From contig ML679958.1 in NCBI GenBank assembly GCA_007922225.1, positions 54,578,838 to 54,642,837 of the forward strand: 64,000 nt of DNA, read 5' to 3'. This document shows positions 34,141-44,699 of this stretch, piece by piece; positions within the stretch are counted from its first letter, which is position 1; every line of letters begins with the position of its first letter. The notes beneath the pieces are model-generated. The model was given only the letters and a program-made list of their open reading frames with translations, searched no databases and was not told the origin of the DNA. This stretch comes from Emydura subglobosa. Lineage: Eukaryota; Chordata; Testudines; Chelidae. A program made the translations under genes and the position numbers.

Positions 34141-34800
34141 TTTTCATGAAAGAATTCAACTAGTCCAAAATCCAATTTTCTTTCATAAAGCAGTTTTGAT
34201 AGTAAATTTTCAATTAGTACTAATCATAATCTCAAGAATAGGATTTATTACAGTAGCACCTAGAGATCGATGTCATTGGAACGTGATCACAAAATAAAGT
34301 GCATATGAGAAATTAATTTTTTTTCTACCAGGCCTCAGTTGTTGTTTAAATTACTTAGGTAAAAGGGAATAATGTAAAAGACTTTCTGTGAAGGGTCCAG
34401 AAGTTTGTGGGCTGCATAGCTGCCAAGTTTTGTGCAAATCCACATGTGGCATTTCATGGAAGTTATTCAACTATCAAATTTGAATATTGGCAAATAATTT
34501 GCATGTGAGCATAAATATCAGTTTTGTACCATTGTGTGAGTTTAGGGCTGGTGAAAGGCTTCAGACTGAGACTAAATGTCTCCTTAAAGAGATCTACAAA
34601 GGAAAGGAACCAAGGTAGGAAGGCAGGACCTTTATTTCTTGCACCCATCAGATAAAATGTGAAAGGTTTTCTGAAGAGCCAGAGGCAGCTTGAGGAATGG
34701 TGGGGCAAGGATGTGATTGCCCAGCAAGAGGCAAACCACCTATGTAGGTGGGGATTTCTGAGAGCTGTCATTAGTTCCATTAGCTCATCTTCTCTTTCCC
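34141..34800. other. AT-rich DNA, no gene seen
   Basis: No named feature. Confidence 0.4.
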
Positions 34801-35110
34801 ATTAGTTATTGTTTCCGTGTTCTGTTCCCCCGTTAGCTTGTGTGCCCCACAAAAACTGCTGTCCTCCCTTTGCTCCTGCTCCCTTCCCTTCAAAAATTCC
34901 TCTCCCTGCCTCTACCACAAGTAGCCCTTCACTTTCCCTCCCTTCCCACTACTCCAGTATCTCTTGTCAACCATTTATCCACCTATGCCTCTCCTTCTCC
35001 AATAGTATCTATCTCCTACTTCCTTCATCCCTGTTCCCAATAGCTCTTCATTCCTTTCCCGTCCTCTCTCCATCAGCTCCTGGTTCCCTGTCTACCCAAA
35101 GTAGTCCCTG
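34801..35110 (+). repeat. Pyrimidine-rich low-complexity region
   Basis: About 300 bp of C/T-rich sequence (CTTCCCTTC, CCCTCCCTTCCC). Long open frames on this strand are explained by the absence of purine-containing stop codons. Confidence 0.6.
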
Positions 35111-35227
35111 AAAGCATTGGCCAGAATGCACTGAAGCCTAAACCCTCATTTGCCACAGCCCAGCTGAATGCATTACATTCAATCTGAACAGCAGGTATGC
35201 GTGAGGAGTGGCCTGCATGAGTGACTA

Positions 35228-35515
35228 TTAGGCCAGCTCTACACTACCACTTACTCTGGTATAACCTATGTCACTCAGCAGTATGAATAAGCCACCCACT
35301 GAGTGATGTAAGTTACCTGACTTAAGCAACCATGTGGACAGTGCTATGTTGGCGGGACAGCTTCTCCCACTGACATAGATAGCTACCAGTTCTCGCAGTG
35401 GTGGATTTATTATGCCAATAGGAGAACTCTCTCCCATTGGCATAGAGCATCTTCACCAGATGCACTACAAAGGCACGGCTGCATCTGTGCAGCTTCTAGT
35501 TTAGACTAGCCTTCA
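35228..35515. mobile_element. hAT-type MITE, family B
   Basis: Terminal inverted repeats: AGGCCAGCTCTACACTACC at the left and the reverse complement of AAGGCTAGTCTAAACT at the right. Interior GCCACCCACTGAGTGATG and CACTGACATAGATAGCTACC phrases are typical of turtle MITEs. No coding capacity and no clear target duplication. Confidence 0.55.
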
Positions 35516-37205
35516 GGTGAGATGCAACACTTAAAAGGTCTGACCACTGTTGAATGGCTTTGAGTTAATTAAAAGAATTCCAAAGTTCAGTGCATTTCTT
35601 TGTTGGTCTCCACAGTGATTCATTTTCTTATGTCTGTGGATATATTATTACTAAGTATTTTTGTATTGCAGTAATATTCCAATAAGTATTAACATCCTTT
35701 ATGCCAGATGTTATGTACACATACTCAGTTAGAAAAAATCCCTATCTGAATCGCTTACCCCTATGTACCTTCATTCAGTTATGTTCACCTTGCCACATAG
35801 ATTACAGTGTATATGACCGAAAAGATGCATAGCCATAGACTGCAGTCTCTTTGAAGCCCATAAGAGTAATGTTGGACTATCCAAGGTTTAAAATGCCAAT
35901 AGCTGCTAAAGTTTGTGGATGAACTGCTGAGGTATATGGTAGTTAAGTTGTCAGCAAGCTGTAATGCTTGTAACTATATTTCAGCAGTGGTAAGGTTGGT
36001 TTTGATAATTAATTTTGAAACTATTAATGAGATTTAATATTTATAAGCAACTTTTCCAAGCATTTCCATTTTTTAATATTTTTATTTGTACTATTTCATT
36101 GCAGTTATTGTAAGGCAAAATAATTTAGCAACCTTTAATTTAACATATTTTTTAAAAATCTGGGAATTATTGGGTTTGCTTCTCACCCACACTGATATGT
36201 TATTTCTTAGGAAGAAAATATCTCTTTTTTTTCTTCTCATAATGGCAGCTCTGAGAGCTACTATAGCTAGGTACAGTTTCAATACAAAAATAGAATGATA
36301 CATATCCGACAACACAACTAATCCAGTCAGAACAAAATGTTGTTGGTGTAATGGTTCAGTGAATAAAGTAGTATAGAGCTGTCAGACTACTTATACTACT
36401 TCGCCTACTTGATTGCAAAAACAATTGCAATCTAAAGGTTTTTTTGTTTTGTTTTGATTTTTATTTAGCCCACTATTCTCACTTTCAGTTTTTCTGTTTC
36501 ATTTTTTTTATTTTATTCTTTTCATAGGAAAACAATATATTGCCAGCTGCTGGTTGAACTAGGCTTTGCATGAGGTCTTTAGGTGTCAGCTGGAAGCCTA
36601 TGCAACTGAATTGAAGTTTTATGCTGTATAGTATAGGTCCTCTATGAAGCTGTAAATGAGCATCAATGTGTGAGAACACTGTTTTAGCACCTGCTTTATT
36701 GTTGGCTCTTGATATAATTAGTATATTTAAAGACAGCCATATTGGTCACACCATATGGTTTGCAATCATTAGTATAATAATAGATATACTGCTAAAAGAG
36801 GAGCTTGAAAGCTCAGTTCTATTGTTTCAGTTTGAACAATATTAGTATGTTTGGGAATATCCAACTAAATTCCTTTTTGAAAAAATTCAGGATATTGATG
36901 GTTTGGAATCAGAGAGGTTGATAGCATATTGTTAATTGTTATTATTTTGTATTACAGTAGCACTAAGTGTTCCCAATTAAGAAATCCTAGCAAAGGTATA
37001 GGTCCCCTACTAGATGGAGATGGTAAATTGTTAATAATGATACAAAAAAGGCAGAAATGTTCCATAAATATTTTCGTTTGATATTTGGAAAGAAGCCACA
37101 TGATACTTGTATTACAGGAGGAAGATGAAGTACTTTTCAATTAATTAGTAACCATGGAGGACGGTTCAACATTTTCTAAGAATAAACATTTTTAAATCAA
37201 TAGCC
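35516..37205. other. AT-rich DNA, no gene seen
   Basis: About 1.7 kb; T-rich at 36,430-36,520. No gene or named repeat. Confidence 0.5.
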
Positions 37206-37211
37206 ACAGAT

Positions 37212-37510
37212 AACTGAGCCCTGGTCTACACTGACTTGGCGATTCAGCGGCAGTCGATGGGAGTTATGCAAGGTATGCAGAGTAGCTTGTGTAACTCCCG
37301 TCGACTGCTGTGCTTCCCTTCTGCGCGGTGTCTTCACTGCACTGCACCGACGGGAACCCCATTCCTGTTGACGTAGCACTACGCCACTTGAGGGGGTGGT
37401 TTATCAGCATCGACTTCTGGATTGATTGAGCGGGTCTTCACTGACCGCTCAATTGATCCAGATAGGTCGATCTGACGGCGGCAACTTTGTCAGTATACAC
37501 ATACCCTTAG
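37212..37510. mobile_element. hAT-type MITE, family A copy 2 (inverted)
   Basis: CCCTGGTCTACACTGAC at the left and the reverse complement of AGGGTATGTGTATACTGAC at the right. Interior phrases GTCGATGGGAGTTATGCA, GCACTGCACCGACGGGAA, TGATTGAGCGGGTCTTCACT and ATCCAGATAGGTCGATCTGA correspond, in opposite orientation, to family A copy 1. Confidence 0.65.
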
Positions 37511-38450
37511 ACAAGAGTCCTAGAAGTGGTGGCTCAGAGCTCTTTCTCCTGTTGATGTTAGATTTTAATAAATCTTGGAATACTAGGGAAAGTCAAGAAG
37601 ACTAGAAGAATGCTAATGTTGTAGCAAAAAGGGCCAGTGGAATGACCTAGTACCTGTAGGCTGGTTAGCCTAACATCAGTCCAGAAGAAAATAAGGAAAA
37701 AAGTGATGTGCGATTCAATTAATAAGATGTAAAGGACAGGAATATAATTAATGCCAGTAAACATAGCTTTATGGCAAACAGGCCTTGTCAAACATTCCTG
37801 ATTTCTTTATTTTAAGGGATTACAAGTTTGACTGATAACGGTAACTGTATAGATATAATATACTTAGACTCTTGTAAGGCATTTGACCTAGTACCGCATA
37901 ACAATCTGATTAAAACTATAGCACTAAACAATATAAAAAAGTGCACATTAAATAGAACAGGATAACTGATGGATCTCAAAAAGTAATAATGAGGAAACAT
38001 CATTGAATGTTTCTACTGAAGTGCTGCACGTTACTTGGCCCAGTGGTATTCAACATCTTTATCAATTATTTAGAATAAATATAAAATCACTGCTGATAAA
38101 ATTTGCAGGTATCACAAAGATTGGTGGAATGGTAAAAAAGTATGAGGACAGATCAGTCATACAGTGTGATCTGGATCTTAGCAAGAGGATCTATTCAAAC
38201 AAAACGCTTTTAAGTACAGCCAAATGTATAGATATACATCTAGGATAAAACATCCTCAAATAAAGATTGGAGATCTTTCTAGGAGATATGCTTTAGCCAA
38301 ACACAAATTAAACTTTAATTTAACAGCATTTATTGGGCTCAATACAAGGGTAACGGGGTGAAATTTAATGGCCTGTGATGTACAGGTCAGATTAATGGTC
38401 TAATAGTTTTTCTGGCCTTAAAATCTATGAATCTAAGGAGATTTAGGCCC
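37511..38450 (+). pseudogene. Decayed CR1-clade LINE reverse transcriptase and 3' end
   Basis: Frame-shifted remnant of a CR1-type ORF2. Recognisable pieces on the plus strand are a VSLTSVQKKI-like block near 37,668-37,700, a YLDSCKAFDLVPHN-like block near 37,862-37,900, a PVVFNIFINYLE-like block at 38,039-38,075 and a LLIKFAGITKIGGM block at 38,091-38,135, where the family has the F-A-D-D catalytic motif; here the aspartates are lost. 38,360-38,440 (GGCCTGTGATGTACAGGTCA, then TTCTGGCCTTAAAATCTATG) is the conserved CR1 3' end. In the family the protein copies the LINE RNA into DNA. This copy is dead: many stops and shifts and a destroyed active site. Confidence 0.65.
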
Positions 38451-40251
38451 CATTGTTCCAGGCACCTCCCAGACAAGTAATAAGAAGTCAATCCATGTCT
38501 GAGAGAGATCACAATCTAGATTTGTGACAAGACACAACAGGTGTACGAATGGACAAACATGTGTAGGTGGTAGGTATGAGGGAGGACCAAGGCAAATAAA
38601 ACAGTGAAAGGAGCATTGTTTATGAGGTAATAGTCTCCATTTAGCATCTGTGTAGCAACATGAAGATGAATTTTAGTCTTCTGGAGTTGATAAACTTTAG
38701 GCCAGTTAGCAAAATTAAAAGCCTTCTATTGTTGTATATATATTTAAATATTGTCTTTGTTGCCAACTGAAAACAGTTTAGTTGTACGGTGGTGTGCTAG
38801 TTTAATCCTCTGGCAAAAGTTGAGCAGGGACAAAAATAACAATTTTTGATTGAAACCTTTAATACCTGAGCAATTATCCTCTCCCTCCCCACTGCCCCTT
38901 TCCCCAAGTTTGACAAAATGTGATCTAGCTATTTTTGTGTACCAGGCTACATGAGAAAGAGAAAGAGAAAGAGAGAGAGAGAGAGAGAGAGATTTTAGTT
39001 TAAGGTGGTTTGGGGTACTCAGATAACTCAAAAGCTTTCTCATTTTAAAAACACAAGGTCATCAGTCCACTAATCCTTAATGAGAATTAATTGCTTTGAA
39101 AAAAAGATGTTTTATATTCATGGAGAAATTCAGCATCAGAAATAATGTCCAGAGCATATGCTGTTCAACATTTCTATAGCATTTAAAATATCATTTAAAT
39201 TAATTTTAATTCAGAAAATTAATCTCAAATTGGTCACTGAGCATTCTGACATAGTAGACATTTGAATGTTAATATTCCAAATTGTTCATGTCAATTCCAT
39301 TATGCGTAAACAGTTAAGAAACATCTTATGTTGTCATTTTAATTATATATGAATAACTATTGTCATCAGAGGCAGGAAATATGACTTTTCTTTAAATTAA
39401 CTTGAGTAGTGCCAACAGTTTTTTTCTCTAGTCACATAAATTATGATAGACATTTCTTTGCTATTTTACATTAAGAGAAGCCTTGATCTTTGTAATTCTA
39501 CAACATCCCAATTAAATACACTTCAGAACTTCAACACTGTGCTCCCAATCAAATGTTTACATAAAGCAACACCATTGTTCAATCAAAATAACATAAACTC
39601 TTTTTCAACTGCATGTATTTATAAAAATATAAGGCTAATAGCAAAGCAAATAAAAGAAAAGAGTGGATGTGTGTGTTTCGAGACTAAGAAATTATGCAAA
39701 TAAGGCACATTGAGGTTCAAAACACTGAGAGTTTCTTCCTTATAAAAACAAGAAGCTTGAAAGATGTTAGAGATTCTGCCCTCATCTCATTTTTCAATCT
39801 CATTTGATTTGAGTCGGAGGATACTTCATGAAAACCTGAGTACAGAGACCCATAGTACTTAACATACTAATCTTTCAGAAACAGAAGTCCAAGAACATGT
39901 TTAGCACATGTATGTATGTTCGTTCACTAGAATGAACTCACTATCACACCTCCTCTGCTTATTATAATCATTTTCCAAAATACTGAATATTCCCTCGTAT
40001 GTTTAACTTATGTTTTGGGGCTTCTTCGCCAGTCTGCTCCTGACACTGGTGAAACTAGCTATTTGTTCAGAATGGAATGTGACTTTGCCTGTAGAGTTAT
40101 TGTTCAGGAAGTCGTTAGAGCATGTACCCATGCATACTTCCATTAAGCATTGTCCATTGACTCTTAGACAATTGTCCTTTAAGAGACCATTCTTTTGATT
40201 TTGATGCATTGGAATCATCCCTAAATAATATTAAATGCTTTATGTTTCCAT
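38451..40251. other. AT-rich DNA with GA microsatellite
   Basis: GA/GAAA array at 38,953-38,992. Otherwise no gene or named repeat up to the retroelement stack that starts at 40,252. Confidence 0.5.
38953..38992 (+). repeat. GA microsatellite
   Basis: GAGAAA units grading into a pure GA run. Confidence 0.9.
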
Positions 40252-41939
40252 GGGTCTATGCACTAGAGTAAGTACTCCACAAAGTGTAGAGATGCCTGTA
40301 GCCTCTTATATTTTATTAAAAGTAAATTTATTGATGTTGTATTACACCACTATGGGTTTGGCTCTGGTGGCTATAGTCTCACGTTCTACAGAGTTACCTC
40401 TGCCACTTGTTTCAGATCTACAGCTTATAGGAACACATGAAGACCAAGAGATTGTATGTGCTACTTTCCAAGAACAAGGTCTAATATCTTTTATCAATTT
40501 TATTAAAGTTTCCAGCACAGTTATGAATATCACAGCATATATACCTTCTGAAGATATTCATGCACAAATTACAGCTATAGTCATACTCACATCCTCCTAG
40601 ATATTGTTAGTCTGTTGGGTCTCTCATAGACTGATCATCAGTAGAGGGATGGTTACTGCTTGAGTTTTCCCATAGCAAGCTCAATTTTTCCAAGTTGGGC
40701 ATGCTTTTTATTTAATGTGATTTTGACTATAACTACCCTCTGCTCATGTGCATGAAAGTGTCAACCCTCTTTTTGCTTATTGGTTTGGTGTCCCCAAGAA
40801 TATTGATGGACCCCAATTTTTATAGGTTTTGTACAGATCCTTTTAGTCTCCTTAGCATTGATGCAAAACCTGTACCATGCCTCTAGACAGAAATGTGCCT
40901 CTAGAGCATTTTTGAGATCTAAAATTAATCTTCTCTGTAATTTTTGCAATATTACCTCGTGGCACATCTTTTCCCATAATCTTATGTTATCAGGTTATTT
41001 TTCAGTCACTTACATGTGTCAGCATTTCTTAACTCTAAGGCCTAGCGAACAGGAGCAGCTAACAGGGGAGTTTTGTGAGGGAATTCTCCAGTTGAAGGAG
41101 AAACGCCTATGTGACCCTAGGGGTGAGTTTGTTGTCTTTAGTGTGTGGGTTAGTGTTTGTGGTGTGCTTTCTGCTTGGCTGACTTATGTAGTGAGGTCTG
41201 TTTGTTTGAGACCATGTGCTGAGCCGAGCAGCCTGCTAGGCAAGGCTGACAGCTTCTGAATGAGGCTTGGATTTCCAAGACCTTTAGCACCATCAACCAT
41301 TAACCAGAAGGTGGGACTACTCAGGGGGAACAGGGGGTTAAAATTCCACTCCTAAGCAACCAGAGGAGCTAGCAAACAGAGGAGTTTTGCGAGGGAGTTT
41401 AGAGGGGGAGTGGGAGAGTGGAGGGGGGCTAGAAACACTTGATAAACATTCTTTAAACTTATATGCCCCATGATAAAAACAAAACAGAAGTAAGAAGAAA
41501 ATGCAAGCAGAAGTCCAGCAACAGAGTGGGGGGCTGTCCAGTTTATTGTACTGAATGCAGCATGTATGATTGCCTGCCTTATGGGTGTGTGGTATACATG
41601 TGCATTTGGTTCAAGAAATTCTTGGTCCTCAGAGACCACATATGGATTTTGGAGGCCAGAGTGGCTGAACTGGAGGAGCTAAGGGAGACAGAGAGGTAGA
41701 TACATAAGACTTTCTGGGAAACAGTAGAATGTTCCCACTTCCAGTATGACAACCTCTGTACAGTTGAGGAGAATGAAAAACTGAGAGAAGGAGAACTGGA
41801 CCAGAAGGAAACAATCCCATAGTTGGGATCCTCCTTCCAGATGATGTCATGGTATCCTCTAGCACTGAGGATACCTCTCAATGGGGGTGAACTCCAGTTA
41901 TTAGGAAGAGACAAGTAATAATAAGTGTAAAACCGAAGG

Positions 41940-42360
41940 GTGACTTACCTGCTGGGTGTGAAGGTTGCGGATCTCTCAAGACATCTAGACAGACTTATGT
42001 GTAGTGCTGGGGAGGAGCTGGTGGTCATGGTATATGTAGGTACCAGTGACATATGGAAGGATAGGAAAGGGGTCCTGGAGGCCAAATTTAGGCTGCTAGG
42101 AAGGAGATTGAAGTCTAGGACATCTATGGAAGATTTCTATGAAATACATATAGGGCCAATTAAAAAGGCAGATCTGCATGGTCTCAATGTGTGGGTAAGA
42201 TGATAGTGTAAGAGAAGAGGGGTTTAGATTTATTAGGAACTGAGGAATCTTTTGGGAAAGGGGGAGCCAATGTAGGAAGGATGGTCTCCACCTAAACCAA
42301 AATGGAATTGGATTGCTGGCATGTAACATTAAAAAGATGGTAGAGAAGTTTTTAAACTAA
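41940..42360 (+). pseudogene. CR1 ORF1 esterase (SGNH-type) domain remnant
   Basis: The open stretch 41,940-42,203 contains ELVVMVYVGTSDIWKDRKG followed by a FRLLGRRLKSRTSM block, matching the SGNH/GDSL-type esterase domain of CR1 ORF1, where the GTND-type block (here GTSD) contributes an oxyanion-hole residue. After a stop, KDGLHLNQNG at about 42,275-42,305 corresponds to the family's conserved D-x-x-H catalytic pair. The role of this domain in CR1 mobility is thought to be lipid or RNA-protein association but is not settled. Here it is inactive because of internal stops. It lies upstream of ORF2 as in intact CR1 elements. Confidence 0.7.
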
Positions 42361-42589
42361 GGGCTGGGGGAAAGCTAACAGGTGTGGAGGAGCACATGGT
42401 TCAGACAGAGATATCCTTTTCAGGTGGTTCTATTAATGTAGGTTTTCTGTATCCTTGTAAGGAGGAGAGGATGGAAGATGATGAAATATGAGTACGATCT
42501 GAAGAAAAATAGTCAAATGAAAAAGAGTCCTATTCAATTACAGCAGACAGCTAAAAAGTGAACATTTAAAATGCTTATTTCCAAATACT

Positions 42590-42955
42590 AGTCTAAATAT
42601 TAAGATGGGTGAAATTGAGTATGTTGTATTTAATGAGGACATTGATATAAAAGGCATCACAGAAATTTGGTGGAATGAGGTTACTCAATGGGACACACTA
42701 ATACCAGGGTACAAAATATATTGGAAAAACAGAATAGTTCATACTGGTGGGGCGGTAGCACTATATGTGAAACAAAGTATAGAGTTAAATGAAGTAAATC
42801 TTAAATGAACCAAACTGTGTAATAGAATCTCTATGGATAGTAATTCCGTGCTTGAATAATAATAATATAGCAGTAGGGATATACTACCGACCACCTGACC
42901 AGGATGCTGATAATGACTGTGAAATGCTCAGGGAGATTAGAGGGGCTATAAAAAT
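42590..42955 (+). pseudogene. CR1 ORF2 endonuclease domain remnant
   Basis: 42,605-42,808 reads ITEIWWNEVTQWDTLIPGYK followed by GGAVALYVKQSIEL, the apurinic-endonuclease-like fold start of CR1 ORF2, in which the E of TE-W-W is a metal-binding residue. A second piece, VGIYYRPPDQDADND at 42,864-42,910, follows after a stop. The endonuclease nicks the target DNA to prime reverse transcription. Broken by stops and cut short where a foreign-looking segment begins at about 42,955. Confidence 0.75.
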
Positions 42956-43190
42956 AAAAAACTCAGTGCAAGTCGGCGTAAACACTGTATGTAAAAGTCT
43001 AGTCTGTTGTTTTGACCATCAGGAGGAGTCCATGCAGAATTCTTCTTCTTGTAGCGTTGGTAGGAAGGTATCTGTGGGTTAGTGCATTGTTCAGTGGTGT
43101 GGTGGAAATATTCCTTTGAGTCGGAGACTGAGAAGGTAGGATTCCAAGTTTGCATATGAGTTCCAGTTCTGCAGTTTCTCACTGAAGCCT
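42946..43190 (-). repeat. Segment not belonging to CR1; possible antisense LINE (RTE-like) fragment
   Basis: Between CR1 endonuclease and mid-ORF2 parts lies about 240 bp that does not continue the CR1 frame. On the minus strand it is open and includes NSAWTPPDGQNNRLDFYI, which resembles the WTSPDGQ-x-R-N-Q-I-D-Y motif of endonucleases from RTE/L1-type LINEs. It may be a small inserted or rearranged fragment of another LINE. Family call is tentative. Confidence 0.4.
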
Positions 43191-43194
43191 CAAT

Positions 43195-43876
43195 TTAAAT
43201 GTACACACCAAAATAAAAAACATAGTAAGAGGACCAAAAAAGTGCCATCGTGTCTAAGCAACAAAGTAAAAGAAGCAGTAAGATGTCAAAAGGCACTCTT
43301 TAAGAAGTGTAAGTTAAATGCTATTGAGGGAAATAGAAAGGAGTATAAACTCTGCCAAATGAAGTGTAAAAATATAATTATGAAGGCCAAAAAAGGAATT
43401 TGAAAAACAACTAGCCAAAGACTCAAAAAATAACAGCAAAATTATTTTAGTACATCAGAAACAGGAAGCCAGCTAAAAAACCAGTGAGACCACTGAACAA
43501 CAGGGATGCTAACGGAGCACTCAAGGGTATGGAACAGGTTCTATATGAGGAGAGATTAAGAAGACTGGGACTCTTCATCCTAGAAAAGAGACAACTAAGG
43601 GTGGATATGATAGATGTCTATAAAATCATGACTGGTTTGGAGAAAGTAAATAAGGAAGTGTTATTTACTCCTTCTCAGAACACAAGAACTAGGGGTTACC
43701 AAATGAAATTAATAGGCAGCAGGTTTAAAACAAACAAAAGAAAGAATTTCTTCACAAAATGCACAGTTAGCCTGTGGAACTTTTTGCCAGAGGATGTTGT
43801 GAAGGCGAAGACTATAACAGGGTTCAAAAAAGAACTAGATCCATTCATGGAGGATAAGTCCAACAATGGCTATTAG
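43195..43876 (+). pseudogene. CR1 ORF2 linker and C-terminal region
   Basis: 43,195-43,480 is a lysine-rich stretch (VPSCLSNKVKEAVRCQK, KCKLNAIEGNRKEYK) typical of the region between endonuclease and reverse transcriptase. 43,484-43,876 is open for 130 residues with [33 protein letters not shown] and [15 protein letters not shown], the hallmark C-terminal end of sauropsid CR1 ORF2. The reverse transcriptase core that should lie between the two is absent, an internal deletion. The long open C-terminal frame suggests the insertion is not among the oldest in this window. Confidence 0.8.
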
Positions 43877-44087
43877 CCAGAATGGGCAAGAATGCAAAAC
43901 CATGCGCTAATGTGTCTCTAGCCCCATTGCCAGAAGCTGGTATTGGGCAACAGAGATGGATCACTTAATGATTACATGTTCTGTTCATTCCCTCTTGTGC
44001 ACCTGGCATTGTGCACTTCTGTTGGAAGACAGGTTACTGCGTTAGATAGACCATTGGTCTGAGCCAGTATGGCCGTTCTTATGTTCT
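43877..44087 (+). repeat. CR1 3' untranslated end
   Basis: Contains CAGAGATGGATCACTTAATG, GTGCACCTGGCATTGTGCAC and the terminal TGAGCCAGTATGGCCGTTC followed by TTATGTTCT, the conserved 3' hairpin and end repeat by which CR1 reverse transcriptase recognises its RNA. Confidence 0.85.
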
Positions 44088-44311
44088 AAAATAGCTAAGC
44101 TAAAATCTTACAGGCCTCAGCCTATAGTCCTTGCATCCTTATTTAGTTACCTAATACATAATTATCACTTCTAAATATTCATCAATTTTATACTTCTATA
44201 ATCCTAAAATTTAACTCCATTTAGCATATAGCGCTTACATATGACATGACATGTTAGTTAATCATAACATCACACAATAAATGAATGTTAAAAATGAAAT
44301 CATTGGCTGTA

Positions 44312-44324
44312 GCTTCCCCTCTTG
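44312..44324 (-). promoter_or_regulatory. Retroviral polypurine tract
   Basis: On the minus strand CAAGAGGGGAAG directly precedes the 3' LTR, where plus-strand DNA priming takes place in retroviruses. Confidence 0.65.
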
Positions 44325-44699
44325 ACCAGTTGAATATTACATTTAATAATAAGATAATAAGAATCCTGTCACATACATATTACATGACAGTCCACAATGA
44401 TTGATACAGTAATACACAGCAAACATAACTGGTATAATATTTATAATCTGATATTCAATTTAAATATATGCCTAAAATGTATATGTAATTTAACTCTATG
44501 TGTACTTCATTATTCTATACTTACTAGGGATTAGTTCTTCCTATAGGGATCATTTCAAGTGGTAGATCTATTTTTCCTCTACACTGTGGTATATAGCCAT
44601 ATGGAGCCTCTGGAATTTAATGTGGGTTTATGTTATGCATATCTTCATAAGCATCCACTTCCTCATATTCTTCTCTCATATTAACTCTAACTGCTACTG

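Larger units (their letters stand above)
41045..44087 (+). mobile_element. CR1 LINE inserted in the retroviral LTR
   Basis: Exact limits come from comparing the two LTRs: the uninterrupted copy reads GGCCTAAAATAACTAAG, here broken after GGCCTA, resuming at CTAAAATAGCTAAG. The element holds a 5' leader (41,048-41,700), ORF1 with an esterase domain, ORF2 endonuclease and C-terminal parts, and the turtle-type 3' end GACCATTGGTCTGAGCCAG followed by TATGGCCGTTCTTATGTTCT. At about 3.0 kb it is shorter than a full CR1 (4-5 kb in general); the reverse transcriptase core is missing. The 5' leader repeats AGGAGTTTTGCGAGGGAG-like phrases twice (41,060-41,090 and 41,380-41,405). Confidence 0.85.
40297..44311 (-). 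repeat. Retroviral 3' LTR, interrupted by a CR1 insertion
   Basis: Parts 40,297-41,044 and about 44,088-44,311 align along their whole length with the intact LTR at 53,527-54,445. Relative to that copy it has about 54 extra bases near 40,673-40,735 (AGCAAGCTCAATTTTTCC and following), so one copy has a deletion or the other an insertion. Without the CR1 it is about 970 bp. Confidence 0.85.

Noticed and set aside
34809..35111. 100-residue proline/serine-rich frame
   Set aside because: C/T-rich low-complexity sequence has few stop codons; no further coding sign.
40235..40600. 121-residue plus-strand frame
   Set aside because: Lies antisense over the retroviral 3' LTR.
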